9,889 nucleotides of DNA from SAT2750 sp964476375 (GTDB lineage Bacteria; Planctomycetota; Planctomycetia; Pirellulales; Pirellulaceae): the NCBI GenBank assembly GCA_964476375.1, contig CAYYZW010000077.1, positions 1 through 9,889 on the forward strand, written 5' to 3'. Below, one piece after another: positions 1 to 6,423 of this stretch; the stretch's first letter is position 1; the number at the start of each line of letters is the position of its first letter. A model generated the notes under the pieces. It did no database searches, was not told the origin of the DNA, and was given only the letters and a program-made list of their open reading frames with translations. The position numbers were made by a program, and so were the translations under genes.

Positions 1-1161
1 GTCACGGCCACCGTTCTTGTTGATGCGTGGCGTGCGACCCATCTCCCCGGTCACCACCAGCAGGATCTTGTCTTCCAGGCCTCGGGCATGAATGTCCTCG
101 ATAAAGGCGCTCACAGCGTGGTCCACCTGGTGTCCCATGGGCCAGATGCCGGTCATGTTCTTGGGGCTATTGTTGTTGGCATGCATGTCCCAGCCACAAT
201 CCGAGACGGTGACAAATCCACAGCCATTCTCGCAGAGCCGGCGGGCCAGGAGCATCTGGTGTCCAAGCAGGTTGGTGGTCCGACTCATGTCGTGATAACG
301 GTTAAGATCCTTCATGGGAAAGATACCGGTGGTGTCATAACGGGCCAGGACACGGGGATCCTCACCGGACAGGTCGAAGGCGTCGGCAACGCCGCGCATG
401 ATCACGTCGAATGCCTGTTGCTGGAACTTGTCGGCACCATCGAGGAGCTGCGAGCAATCGACCTGACGTCGCAGTCGATCAAGCCCTGCCAGCAGGGTGC
501 GTCGGTCCTGCAGTCGCGGAGCCGGTATCTTGAGTTCCAGGTTATCCTTTAACGGACCCCCACCGGAGGGATTGAAGGCCTGGTAGGAAGGACCAAGTGT
601 TCCAGGGGCGGTCAGGGTGGGCAGCGCCTTGGTTTCGAAATTCGACCGCAGTTTCAGGTCGCCCTGGATTGCTTCCGGGAGGATGAGCGTGTTGCGGGGC
701 ATGCCGGTCGAGGGATGGTTGGTTCCGGCAATCCGCGTGTAAATGGAACCCATCGATGCCTTGAAAGGATTCCCGGCGCTGGTGACGGACAGGTAGGTGT
801 GTCCACTATTACGTGAGGCGTAGGAGCGAACGACCGAGAACTTGTCGGCCATGGAGGCGAGTCGCGGGAAGGTACCACCGAACGTGATACCCGGGTGCGT
901 GGTTTGCACCTCTCCAGTCAGGCTTCGGATCTCGGGTGGGGCGGTCATCTTCGGATCGAAGAACTCGATATGCGATGGGCCCCCTTGGAGAAAGAGAAGG
1001 ACCACGGATCGGTCGCGGACGTGGTGGCCGGCAGCACTGGCGGCCTGGAGCAGATTGGGCAGAGTCAGGGCGCCGGATCCCAGGGCGCCGATGCGGAGGA
1101 ACTCACGGCGCGAATATCCCTGGCAGTGTCGACTCGGCCGAATGTCAGACAGGCAAAACAT
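1..1161 (-). CDS. DUF1501 family exported protein, 3' end cut off by window edge
   Basis: This is a DUF1501 (PF07394) protein, a family abundant in Planctomycetes and related in fold, as I recall, to alkaline phosphatases and sulfatases; its reaction is not established. The window holds 387 codons in frame to base 1, with no stop yet. The N-terminus carries a twin-arginine signal (S17-R18-R19-E20-F21-L22) followed by a Gly/Ala/Leu-rich stretch to about residue 44, so Tat export is likely. Family hallmarks follow: LFLQGGPSHIEFFDPK at about 56-71, a Cys/Asp region ending in VSDCGWDMHANN, and GEMGRTPRINKNGGRD at the window edge. ATG at 1161 was chosen because it places the Tat motif close to the N-terminus and an in-frame TAG lies 13 codons upstream; no good Shine-Dalgarno precedes it, though a GGGAGA lies about 30 bases away. 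No PSD1 partner is seen upstream; one could lie beyond the left edge. Family call firm, function unknown. Confidence 0.93.
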   Translation of the reverse strand, partial: MFCLSDIRPSRHCQGYSRREFLRIGALGSGALTLPNLLQAASAAGHHVRDRSVVLLFLQGGPSHIEFFDPKMTAPPEIRSLTGEVQTTHPGITFGGTFPRLASMADKFSVVRSYASRNSGHTYLSVTSAGNPFKASMGSIYTRIAGTNHPSTGMPRNTLILPEAIQGDLKLRSNFETKALPTLTAPGTLGPSYQAFNPSGGGPLKDNLELKIPAPRLQDRRTLLAGLDRLRRQVDCSQLLDGADKFQQQAFDVIMRGVADAFDLSGEDPRVLARYDTTGIFPMKDLNRYHDMSRTTNLLGHQMLLARRLCENGCGFVTVSDCGWDMHANNNSPKNMTGIWPMGHQVDHAVSAFIEDIHARGLEDKILLVVTGEMGRTPRINKNGGRD

Positions 1162-1248
1162 CGTGACGCCATAATGGAACAGCAGGTAGTAATCTCCCTA
1201 CTAAGGGTATCAAAAATATGGATGTCTTGACGACAGCTTTTCTGCACC

Positions 1249-1272
1249 AAAACAGGAAGAAACCTGTTTTTT
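1249..1272 (-). terminator. Candidate stem-loop between the small gene and DUF1501
   Basis: AAAACAGG (1249-1256) and CCTGTTTT (1263-1270) form a perfect 8-bp stem with a 6-base loop. On the plus strand two more T follow; on the minus strand, where the flanking genes are read, the T-run is part of the stem and is followed by GG. It lies about 50 bases past the stop of the 69-codon gene, so it could end that transcript, but the stem is AT-rich and the U-tract is short. A second pairing partner for the same arm lies next to it (1274-1284). Weak call. Confidence 0.3.
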
Positions 1273-1321
1273 CGAAAAACAAGGCTGACAGGGAGACGTT
1301 TTTACCCGGGTGGACCGCCGG

Positions 1322-1531
1322 TTAGTTATTGTCCGGGACGGGAGGGACAAGGTCGATCATTACCATGTCATTGGTAATGGTCGCCCAGCGCCGCTGGCCC
1401 GGTAACCAGATCGAAAGCATCTGGGGCTTCGAACGGAGAGACTCCTCGGAGCTTGTCCAGCCAGCGCGAATATCAGCACAACGGGTACGAATCTCATCCG
1501 GGGATGGCATGTCATAGGCTTTCTTGATCAT
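1322..1531 (-). CDS. Small hypothetical protein (69 aa)
   Basis: The product is a soluble-looking 69-residue protein with no signal peptide or membrane segment. Its first half reads MIKKAYDMPSPDEI then RTRCADIRAGWTSSEESLR. This PSP-x-EIR-x-RC-x-x-IR-x-x-W pattern resembles short, uncharacterised planctomycete proteins as I remember them, but I cannot name a family. The C-terminal part is hydrophobic and ends in an acidic/Pro stretch (VPPVPDNN). ATG at 1531 was chosen because AGGAG sits 6 bases ahead of it. The frame is open further upstream to an ATG at 1636, but that longer version would contain the sigma-54-type element at 1593-1578 and the inverted repeat, and its extra N-terminus has no recognisable features. 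The gene stands alone, with 207 bases before it and 160 after, so it is probably its own transcription unit. A single conserved-looking Cys (C18) is present. Function unknown. Confidence 0.7.
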   Translation of the reverse strand: MIKKAYDMPSPDEIRTRCADIRAGWTSSEESLRSKPQMLSIWLPGQRRWATITNDMVMIDLVPPVPDNN

Positions 1532-1577
1532 GGTCTTCTCCTGGAACCAGGATGTGAAATGAACACCTGCTGAACTA

Positions 1578-1593
1578 TGCAAAAGCGGTGCCA
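1578..1593 (-). promoter_or_regulatory. Sigma-54-type -24/-12 promoter element
   Basis: On the minus strand the bases read TTGGCACCGCTTTTGCAT. This gives TGGCAC, a 5-base spacer and TTGCA, matching the RpoN consensus YTGGCACG-N4-TTGCW at all fixed positions except one (C for G after TGGCAC). The GG and GC doublets have the required 10-base gap. A start of transcription about 12 bases past the GC doublet would be near 1567, leaving a leader of about 36 bases that contains the AGGAG of the 69-codon gene. Position and match agree well. Whether an activator acts here cannot be seen. Confidence 0.6.
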
Positions 1594-1604
1594 AAAAGAA
1601 AGGA

Positions 1605-1640
1605 TCCTGTGAAAATGCCATAAGGTGCGTGTTCACAGGA
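1605..1640. repeat. Inverted repeat upstream of the sigma-54-type element
   Basis: TCCTGTGAA (1605-1613) and TTCACAGGA (1632-1640) are perfect 9-base inverted repeats with an 18-base gap. They lie just upstream of the -24 element when read on the minus strand, with the centre near -55 from the inferred start. The half-site spacing (27 bases centre to centre, about 2.5 helical turns) could suit a regulator binding site, or the pair could form a hairpin in an upstream transcript. The role is inferred. Confidence 0.45.
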
Positions 1641-1738
1641 ACTTAGGAGATTTCGACCAGGTCGCCCGTGTGGCAAGAAAAAACAGAAAGATGCGGCAAA
1701 ATCGTACGTTGCATCGTTTTGATACAAGGGCGGGCTTT

Positions 1739-2869
1739 TTATCGTTCCCTGGGAACAAACTGAATGGGGGCTGTCGAAAAAGCCCGTTTTTCTCCCAGGA
1801 GGTGCCGGGCAAAGAAGGCATCCACCCGTTCTTCGAGTTCCCTGTTCTGGAATCCACCGTGGCCGCCGTCCGTGATCGGGATCAAGTCCACCTCGACGCG
1901 AGCCTTCTGGAGCACCTTGAAAAACCGTTCAGACTGGTTAAATGGAACGATAGGGTCCTCGGTTCCGTGCACGATCAGTGTCGGAGCATCATTTCGACTG
2001 GCATGCGTCACCGGAGAGGCATTGCGTGAAATTCCCTTGTTATCCTGGATGGCACCGCCAACGAGTCGTGACTCGGGGGAGTCTGGGCTATTGTGAACAA
2101 GCTTTCCCGGGTAATCATCCATGGTCAACAATTCGGTGGGGCCAAACATGTCGACCACGCAACGGACACTGCTCAACTGGTCCAGGTGTTCCCCGATCGT
2201 CCCCTCCAGTTCCTTGACGCCCCCGGAGACACCAAGCATGGCAACCAGGTGACCACCGGCACTTGTTCCCATCACGCCGATCCGCTCCGGGTCGATGCCG
2301 TATTGTCCGGCGTGGGCACGCAACCATCGGATGGCGGCTTTGCAGTCATGGATCTGTGCCGGCCAGGTTGCTTCATCGCTCAAGCGATATCCAATGGTCG
2401 CCCCGAGGTACTTGCCCGTGGCCACGTAACGGGCCACGAGGGACCGACCGGATTGCTTGTCGCCATTACGCCATCCCCCGCCGTGAATGAAAACCACCAG
2501 TGGACGGGGGGTCGCTGTGGAAACAGATCGCGGAAGCAGCAGGTCCAGGCTCTGCCTTGGATTGTCGTTGCCCGCGTAAGCACAATCCGGGACGATACGC
2601 ACCGACTCCGGCAACCGCTGTGAAGGCCGACGTGCATTCCGCGCGGCAAAAAAGGCCCGGTCCTCTTCCCGCGTGATGATACCGTCGTTGTTCCTGTCGA
2701 TACGAGCAAAGATCTTGCTGTTGGGGACTTCCTGCGGCGTCAGTTTCCCGTCCCTGTTCCTATCCAGCCGGTCAAAAGTGGTCTGCCTGGCCTGCGGTTG
2801 GCCCGTGGCCGTGGAGAACGTGGCCAGGCCCAAAACGAGTGCCATAAGAAACGTTTTTGGATCACACAT
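1739..2869 (-). CDS. Exported EF-hand / alpha-beta hydrolase (esterase-like) fusion
   Basis: The protein is a 376-residue secreted hydrolase. A signal peptide occupies about residues 1-23 (hydrophobic MALVLGLATFSTA core). Two EF-hand calcium loops follow, D36-x-N38-x-D40-G-K-L-T-P-Q-E47 and D58-x-N60-x-D62-G-I-I-T-R-E-E69. The rest (about 90-360) is an alpha/beta hydrolase of the esterase/lipase (BD-FAE-like) group: oxyanion-hole motif HGGGW (129-133), nucleophile elbow G-T-S203-A-G-G, likely acid D305 (HGTEDPIVP) and catalytic His H337 (DGGHGGF). It probably cleaves ester bonds, such as acetyl or feruloyl groups on glycans, outside the cytoplasm; the substrate is not shown. ATG at 2869 has AGGAG 8 bases ahead. 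It lies 45 bases downstream of the sulfatase on the same strand, so both are likely co-transcribed and may act on the same polymer. The Ca2+ loops may stabilise the enzyme or anchor it. Confidence 0.9.
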   Translation of the reverse strand: MCDPKTFLMALVLGLATFSTATGQPQARQTTFDRLDRNRDGKLTPQEVPNSKIFARIDRNNDGIITREEDRAFFAARNARRPSQRLPESVRIVPDCAYAGNDNPRQSLDLLLPRSVSTATPRPLVVFIHGGGWRNGDKQSGRSLVARYVATGKYLGATIGYRLSDEATWPAQIHDCKAAIRWLRAHAGQYGIDPERIGVMGTSAGGHLVAMLGVSGGVKELEGTIGEHLDQLSSVRCVVDMFGPTELLTMDDYPGKLVHNSPDSPESRLVGGAIQDNKGISRNASPVTHASRNDAPTLIVHGTEDPIVPFNQSERFFKVLQKARVEVDLIPITDGGHGGFQNRELEERVDAFFARHLLGEKRAFSTAPIQFVPRER

Positions 2870-2914
2870 CGGCTGGACTCCTGGGAAAGGATCCCCTGAT
2901 CACTTGTTTTTATT

Positions 2915-4336
2915 CTACTTTGGAACGGCCTTAAAAGGTTTTCGATCCCACGGCTGAGGCGGTGTGGGGTCATAACGAGGGTGCGCATCCTTTTCTGGAA
3001 AGGTTGCGAGTATCGCCTGGAACCGTCGCAAGGCCGCCTGGTGTTTCGGGTTCGTGCTGGCGAGCAGGTTCTTTTCTTCTGCCGGATCCTGTTTTAAGTC
3101 ATGCAGGCGGGTAATCTGGCCGTCGATAACAAAGATCTTGTGCTGCTTGTCCCGGATCACCCGGTCCGTGAATTCCTGTCGGGGACGGACCCCGTTCTGG
3201 TCCAGTGACGCGCTGCCAAACCCCATTGCCAGCATCCACTTTCGGGCAGTGTCCTTGCTTTTCCCCTGGATCACCCTGGCGATGGAATAACCGTCCAGTT
3301 CCATCGCTTTCGGCAGTCGGACCCCAGCGAGTTCCGCAAAGGTTGGTAGCATGTCGGTAAAGTCGGTCAGGGTATCGGTGGTGGTTCCGGCCGGGACACG
3401 CCCCGGGCAATTCACAATAAATGGCTGCCGCGGCCCATTCTCGGTCAACTTGGCCTTCCCGCCGCGAACCTCCCGGCCATCCATCCGGCCACGGACACCG
3501 CCGGAGGTGCCATTGTCGGTCGTGAAAAAGATATACGTTTTTTCGCGAATCCGTAATTCATCGAGGGTATCCACAAGCCGCCCCACAAGTTTGTCGGTGT
3601 AAAGCACCATGGCACGGTGTTTTTCTTCCTTGGTCGTCGCATCTGGATGGTCCGGTGTATGGACGAGAGGGCCATGGGTCAAGGCCATGGGGAAATACAT
3701 CAGCATGGGTTGGTGATGGTTTTCTTTCATGAAATTGACCAGGTAGTCCGTGTAAACGTCCGGGCCGAACCTGCCCTGGTAAGTCGTGCTTGGTGTCTTG
3801 TCGGTATAGATGTAAGGATCCCAGTAACGGTTGGCGCTGGGAGGATTGTGGGACTCATAGCCGGTCCACATGCACCAGTGGTCAAAGCCGTGGTTTTTTA
3901 ACGCCAGCGGCTGAACGCGAAAGTCATTGATCTGCCACTTCCCCACCACGCAGCTGACATAACCGGCCGGCTTGAGAACGGTGGCAAAACTGGTGTTATG
4001 TTTCCAGTCGAAATGACATCCCGCACCCCAGCGAGGGACATCCCAGTGATTGCTCCATCCGTGTCGGAAGGGGTACTGGCCGGTGAGCAGGGTGGCTCGT
4101 GTGGGTGTGCACTGTGGCATGGAATAGGCATTTTGAAAAGACATGCCCCCGGAGGCGAGCTTGTCAATACGCGGTGTCTTGATCAGCTCGGCCCCATAGC
4201 TGCTGATCCACTCGGGCCCCAGGTCATCGACCATGATGAAGAGGATGTTGGGCGGGTCTGCCGCCGTTGCTTCCATGGGGAGGCCCTGGGAGAGGACGAC
4301 AAGACCGGCACAAAGCGAGAGGAATCGGAGTTTCAT
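2915..4336 (-). CDS. Formylglycine-dependent sulfatase, exported
   Basis: This is a 473-residue type I sulfatase (PF00884), which hydrolyses sulfate esters. A signal peptide covers about residues 1-26 (cleavage near ATAA-DPP). The metal-binding start is NILFIMVDDLG with D37 and D38. The maturation motif is C76-T-P-T-R80, followed by ATLLTG; C76 would be converted to formylglycine by a sulfatase-modifying enzyme that is not in this window. Other active-site signatures are GKW (K133), THGP (H221), and the second metal pair D274-N275 in TTDNGTSGG, with K294/K296 nearby. The C-terminal subdomain carries the usual LHDLKQDPAEEKNLL segment (411-425). Length is normal. ATG at 4336 has GGGAAG 5 bases ahead and a strong sigma-70-like promoter behind it. 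It is the first gene of an apparent operon with the EF-hand esterase. The natural substrate (for instance a marine sulfated glycan) cannot be read from the sequence. Confidence 0.95.
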   Translation of the reverse strand: MKLRFLSLCAGLVVLSQGLPMEATAADPPNILFIMVDDLGPEWISSYGAELIKTPRIDKLASGGMSFQNAYSMPQCTPTRATLLTGQYPFRHGWSNHWDVPRWGAGCHFDWKHNTSFATVLKPAGYVSCVVGKWQINDFRVQPLALKNHGFDHWCMWTGYESHNPPSANRYWDPYIYTDKTPSTTYQGRFGPDVYTDYLVNFMKENHHQPMLMYFPMALTHGPLVHTPDHPDATTKEEKHRAMVLYTDKLVGRLVDTLDELRIREKTYIFFTTDNGTSGGVRGRMDGREVRGGKAKLTENGPRQPFIVNCPGRVPAGTTTDTLTDFTDMLPTFAELAGVRLPKAMELDGYSIARVIQGKSKDTARKWMLAMGFGSASLDQNGVRPRQEFTDRVIRDKQHKIFVIDGQITRLHDLKQDPAEEKNLLASTNPKHQAALRRFQAILATFPEKDAHPRYDPTPPQPWDRKPFKAVPK

Positions 4337-4377
4337 GAATCTTCCCGGGATCGAAACGTGGAGGTCGGAAGTGGTGA

Positions 4378-4406
4378 ATTATAGGACGAGTCGTATCCCC
4401 GGCGAA
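4378..4406 (-). promoter_or_regulatory. Sigma-70-type promoter of the sulfatase-esterase operon
   Basis: On the minus strand a perfect TATAAT (-10) occupies 4383-4378. Exactly 17 bases upstream is TTCGCC (4406-4401), which matches TTGACA at three of six positions. Transcription would begin near 4371, giving a leader of about 35 bases to the ATG at 4336. The -10 and spacing are good; the -35 is weak, so an activator may help. Confidence 0.55.
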
Positions 4407-4408
4407 GT

Positions 4409-4444
4409 CCCTGCTGGCTGTGTCCGGCAGGGCCGTTTCTTTTT
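4409..4444 (+). terminator. Terminator-like hairpin in the divergent intergenic region
   Basis: CCCTGCTGG (4409-4417) pairs with CCGGCAGGG (4424-4432) to make a 9-bp, GC-rich stem with one G-U pair and a 6-base loop. CCG and then a T-rich run, TTTCTTTTT (4436-4444), follow on the plus strand. This is the form of a Rho-independent terminator, with the T-run starting 3 bases past the stem. No plus-strand gene ends before it, so it may attenuate the aminotransferase leader or block stray transcription towards it. It also abuts the -35 of the sulfatase promoter. Confidence 0.5.
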
Positions 4445-4545
4445 GAGCAACAACTACGTGCAGCCGTTTTCGCACGTTACAATCACGTTGTCCCCTGCCA
4501 CACGTCGAAAGGGAGGGCGAGCAGACCGTGAAACGGGAGTTTTAT

Positions 4546-5532
4546 ATGCCGGGCCGCGTTGTGTATTTCAATGGAGAGTTTGTCCCAGAACAGGAGGCGC
4601 GCGTTTCGATTTTCGACTCGGCGCTGATGTTCGGTGATATGGCTTTTGAGATGACCCGTACCTATGGTCAGGAAATATTTCGGTTGCAGGAACACCTGGA
4701 TCGGCTTTACGCATCGCTGCGGTTGCTTGAGATTGACTGTGGCATGTCCCGGCAGGAGATGGAACAGGTGACCCTGGAAACGCTGGAAAGGAACCTGCCA
4801 ACCGAATCGGAGGATGTGGACTGGCAGATCATGCACGATATTTCCCGGGGCCCGCTGTCGATTTACGAGACGGCATTCCCCGGCGGGCTGCAACCAACTG
4901 TATCGATCAACTGCTGGCCGCTGATCACGCACATGGGGGGATTTTCGAACAACTACGACCACGGCGTCCATCTCTTTCTTCCCTCCCAGCTGGCCATTCC
5001 TGCCCACCTGGTGGATCCCAAGGCAAAAACCCGCAGCCGGCTCCATTACCAACTTGCGGTGCTACAGGGCGGTCGAGCCGGAGAGGGGAAATGGCCATTG
5101 ATGATGGATCCGGACGGTTACCTTGCGGAGGGCCCGGGATGGAATGTTTTCCTGGTCAAGGATGGAGTACTGCACACACCTGAACCGCGTAATATCCTCC
5201 GGGGAGTAAGCCGGGGAATGGTGCTGGACCTTGCCGGGCAGCTGGGCATCGAGTCGCGGGAGTCGAATCTTGGTCGTTACGAGGCGCTCCAGGCGGATGA
5301 GCTATTCTGCACGGCAACGACCTACGGCATGGTTCATGCGGCAAGCTTCGAGGGCCAGCAGGTAGGGGATGGACAGGCAGGACCTGTTTTCCAGGCCATC
5401 CTGGATGCCTGGGTCGATTGTGTCGGAGTGGACTTTGTCCAGCAGGCCCATGACTACAGGGTCCGGTTGCCGGCCTGGCGCGAGGCCGAACGCGGGCAGG
5501 CCAGCGCGCTGTCGCAGCAAGAGAGGACGTGA
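4546..5532 (+). CDS. Class IV PLP-dependent aminotransferase (BCAT / D-amino acid transaminase / ADC lyase family)
   Basis: The 328-residue product has the fold-type IV pattern of PF01063. It begins with VYFNGEFVPEQEARVSIFDSAL then MFGDMAFEMTRT, and has the PLP lysine in AKTRSRLHY (K161, aligned with the K-x-x-N-R-L of D-Ala transaminases and ADC lyases). The conserved E195 and N200 lie in AEGPGWNVFLVKDGVLHTPEP, followed by ILRGVSRGMVLDLA and ADELFCTATT. No signal peptide is seen, so it acts in the cytoplasm. Whether it transaminates branched-chain or D-amino acids, or acts as a lyase, cannot be decided. The start is open: ATG at 4546 has CGGGAG six bases ahead, while GTG at 4528, in frame, has GGGAGG 11 bases ahead and would add six residues. 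A TACAAT at 4478-4483 could be a -10, but no fitting -35 is present. It is the first gene of a four-gene plus-strand set. Confidence 0.9.
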   Translation: MPGRVVYFNGEFVPEQEARVSIFDSALMFGDMAFEMTRTYGQEIFRLQEHLDRLYASLRLLEIDCGMSRQEMEQVTLETLERNLPTESEDVDWQIMHDISRGPLSIYETAFPGGLQPTVSINCWPLITHMGGFSNNYDHGVHLFLPSQLAIPAHLVDPKAKTRSRLHYQLAVLQGGRAGEGKWPLMMDPDGYLAEGPGWNVFLVKDGVLHTPEPRNILRGVSRGMVLDLAGQLGIESRESNLGRYEALQADELFCTATTYGMVHAASFEGQQVGDGQAGPVFQAILDAWVDCVGVDFVQQAHDYRVRLPAWREAERGQASALSQQERT

Positions 5533-6392
5533 TGAAAAATATCCCCTGGGGCATGTGGGTCGGCGCGATTGTCTTGACGGCCGGTTGGCAGACGGTCGGC
5601 GTGTGGGCTCAGAAACGCGCAGGCATGCCCGAGATCATTGCCCACCGTGGAGCGAGCCATGATGCCCCGGAAAACACCCTGGCGTCGGTCAACCTGGCAT
5701 GGCAGAGAAATGCGCCCTCGGTGGAGATTGACGTCTATCTCTCCCAGGATAACCAGGTTGTTGTTTACCATGCCAAGACGACCAAGCGGATCGGGGGGCG
5801 GGACCGTGCCGTGAAGGACCAGACGCTGGAAGAACTCCGGCAACTGGATGTGGGGAGCTGGAAGGGCCCGCAATTCAAGGGGGAACAGGTGCCCACGCTG
5901 GGCGACGTGCTGGAAACCGTGCCGGCAGGGAGTCATCTGTTTATCGAAATCAAGGCGGGGGTGGAGATTGTTCCCCATGTCGCCACAATTCTCAGGCAGT
6001 GGCGGCCGGCACAACGGCGGGCTGTCGTGATTGCCTTTTCATTGGACGTCGCCACCTCCATGAAAAGGGGGATGCCGGAGATCCCTGTTTACTGGCTGGT
6101 GAGCTTCGAAAAATCCAAGCAGGATGGCCGCTGGCAGCCGGACATGGATTCGGTTATCCGGCAGACGAAGGAAGCCGGCCTGGACGGAATCGATACGAAT
6201 GTGACGGCGAACCTGTCGAAAAAACTGGTCGAACGTGTCCATGCCCAGGGACTGGAATACTACGTCTGGACGGTGAACGATCCGAATGATGCCCGTTTCC
6301 TTCGCGATATCGGGATCGACGGAATTACCACAGACCGTCCTGCCTGGCTCAGGCAGCAGATGCGACGAAACGAGATTCAACCGGCACCATAA
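5532..6392 (+). CDS. Exported glycerophosphodiester phosphodiesterase family protein
   Basis: The 286-residue protein has a signal peptide (about 1-27, WVGAIVLTAGWQTVGVWA) and then one complete GDPD domain (PF03009), a TIM barrel that usually splits glycerophosphodiesters into glycerol 3-phosphate and an alcohol. Visible active-site residues are H38-R39 in IAHRGASHDAPENT, metal ligands E65 and D67 in VEIDVYLSQD, general acid/base H80, and E139 in FIEIKAG. Near the C-terminus is YYVWTVNDPNDARFL, typical of the family. The usual His-Asp pair is His80-Ala81 here, which is unusual, but the ligands and both catalytic His are present, so activity is plausible. The ATG at 5532 shares its A with the TGA of the aminotransferase; an in-frame GTG at 5529 is an alternative start. 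This implies translational coupling. Substrate unknown; exported planctomycete members may act on lipid headgroups or other phosphodiesters. Confidence 0.92.
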   Translation: MKNIPWGMWVGAIVLTAGWQTVGVWAQKRAGMPEIIAHRGASHDAPENTLASVNLAWQRNAPSVEIDVYLSQDNQVVVYHAKTTKRIGGRDRAVKDQTLEELRQLDVGSWKGPQFKGEQVPTLGDVLETVPAGSHLFIEIKAGVEIVPHVATILRQWRPAQRRAVVIAFSLDVATSMKRGMPEIPVYWLVSFEKSKQDGRWQPDMDSVIRQTKEAGLDGIDTNVTANLSKKLVERVHAQGLEYYVWTVNDPNDARFLRDIGIDGITTDRPAWLRQQMRRNEIQPAP

Positions 6393-6423
6393 TCGAAGGC
6401 GGTCTTTCTCCCGGACACCTGCC

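Noticed and set aside
88..552. Open plus-strand frame of 154 codons at the left end
   Set aside because: It is the complement of the DUF1501 gene on the minus strand, which shows clear family motifs; this frame has none.
1162..1321. A sigma-70 promoter for the left DUF1501 gene
   Set aside because: Several AT-rich stretches resemble a -10, but none has a fitting -35 at 16-18 bases, so no site can be placed.
1532..1636. N-terminal extension of the small gene to ATG 1636 (104 aa)
   Set aside because: It has no good ribosome site or recognisable motif and contains the sigma-54-type element; ATG 1531 has AGGAG at the right distance.
1676..1715. Possible terminator after the esterase gene (GATGC/GCATC, then T-rich on the minus strand)
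   Set aside because: The stem is only 5 bp with a 16-base loop, and the T-run is interrupted; too weak to call.
1744..1756. Palindrome GTTCCCTGGGAAC at the 3' end of the esterase gene
   Set aside because: It lies inside the coding sequence, has only one base at its centre so it cannot form a hairpin without losing pairs, and shows no further support as an operator.
4483..5052. Long minus-strand frame of 189 codons opposite the aminotransferase
   Set aside because: It is a shadow of the aminotransferase, which has the PLP lysine and other conserved motifs; the opposite frame has no recognisable domain.
6286..6423. Upstream start of the PSD1 gene at 6286 (46 extra residues)
   Set aside because: It would overlap the phosphodiesterase by 107 bases and bury the clear signal peptide that begins at ATG 6424.
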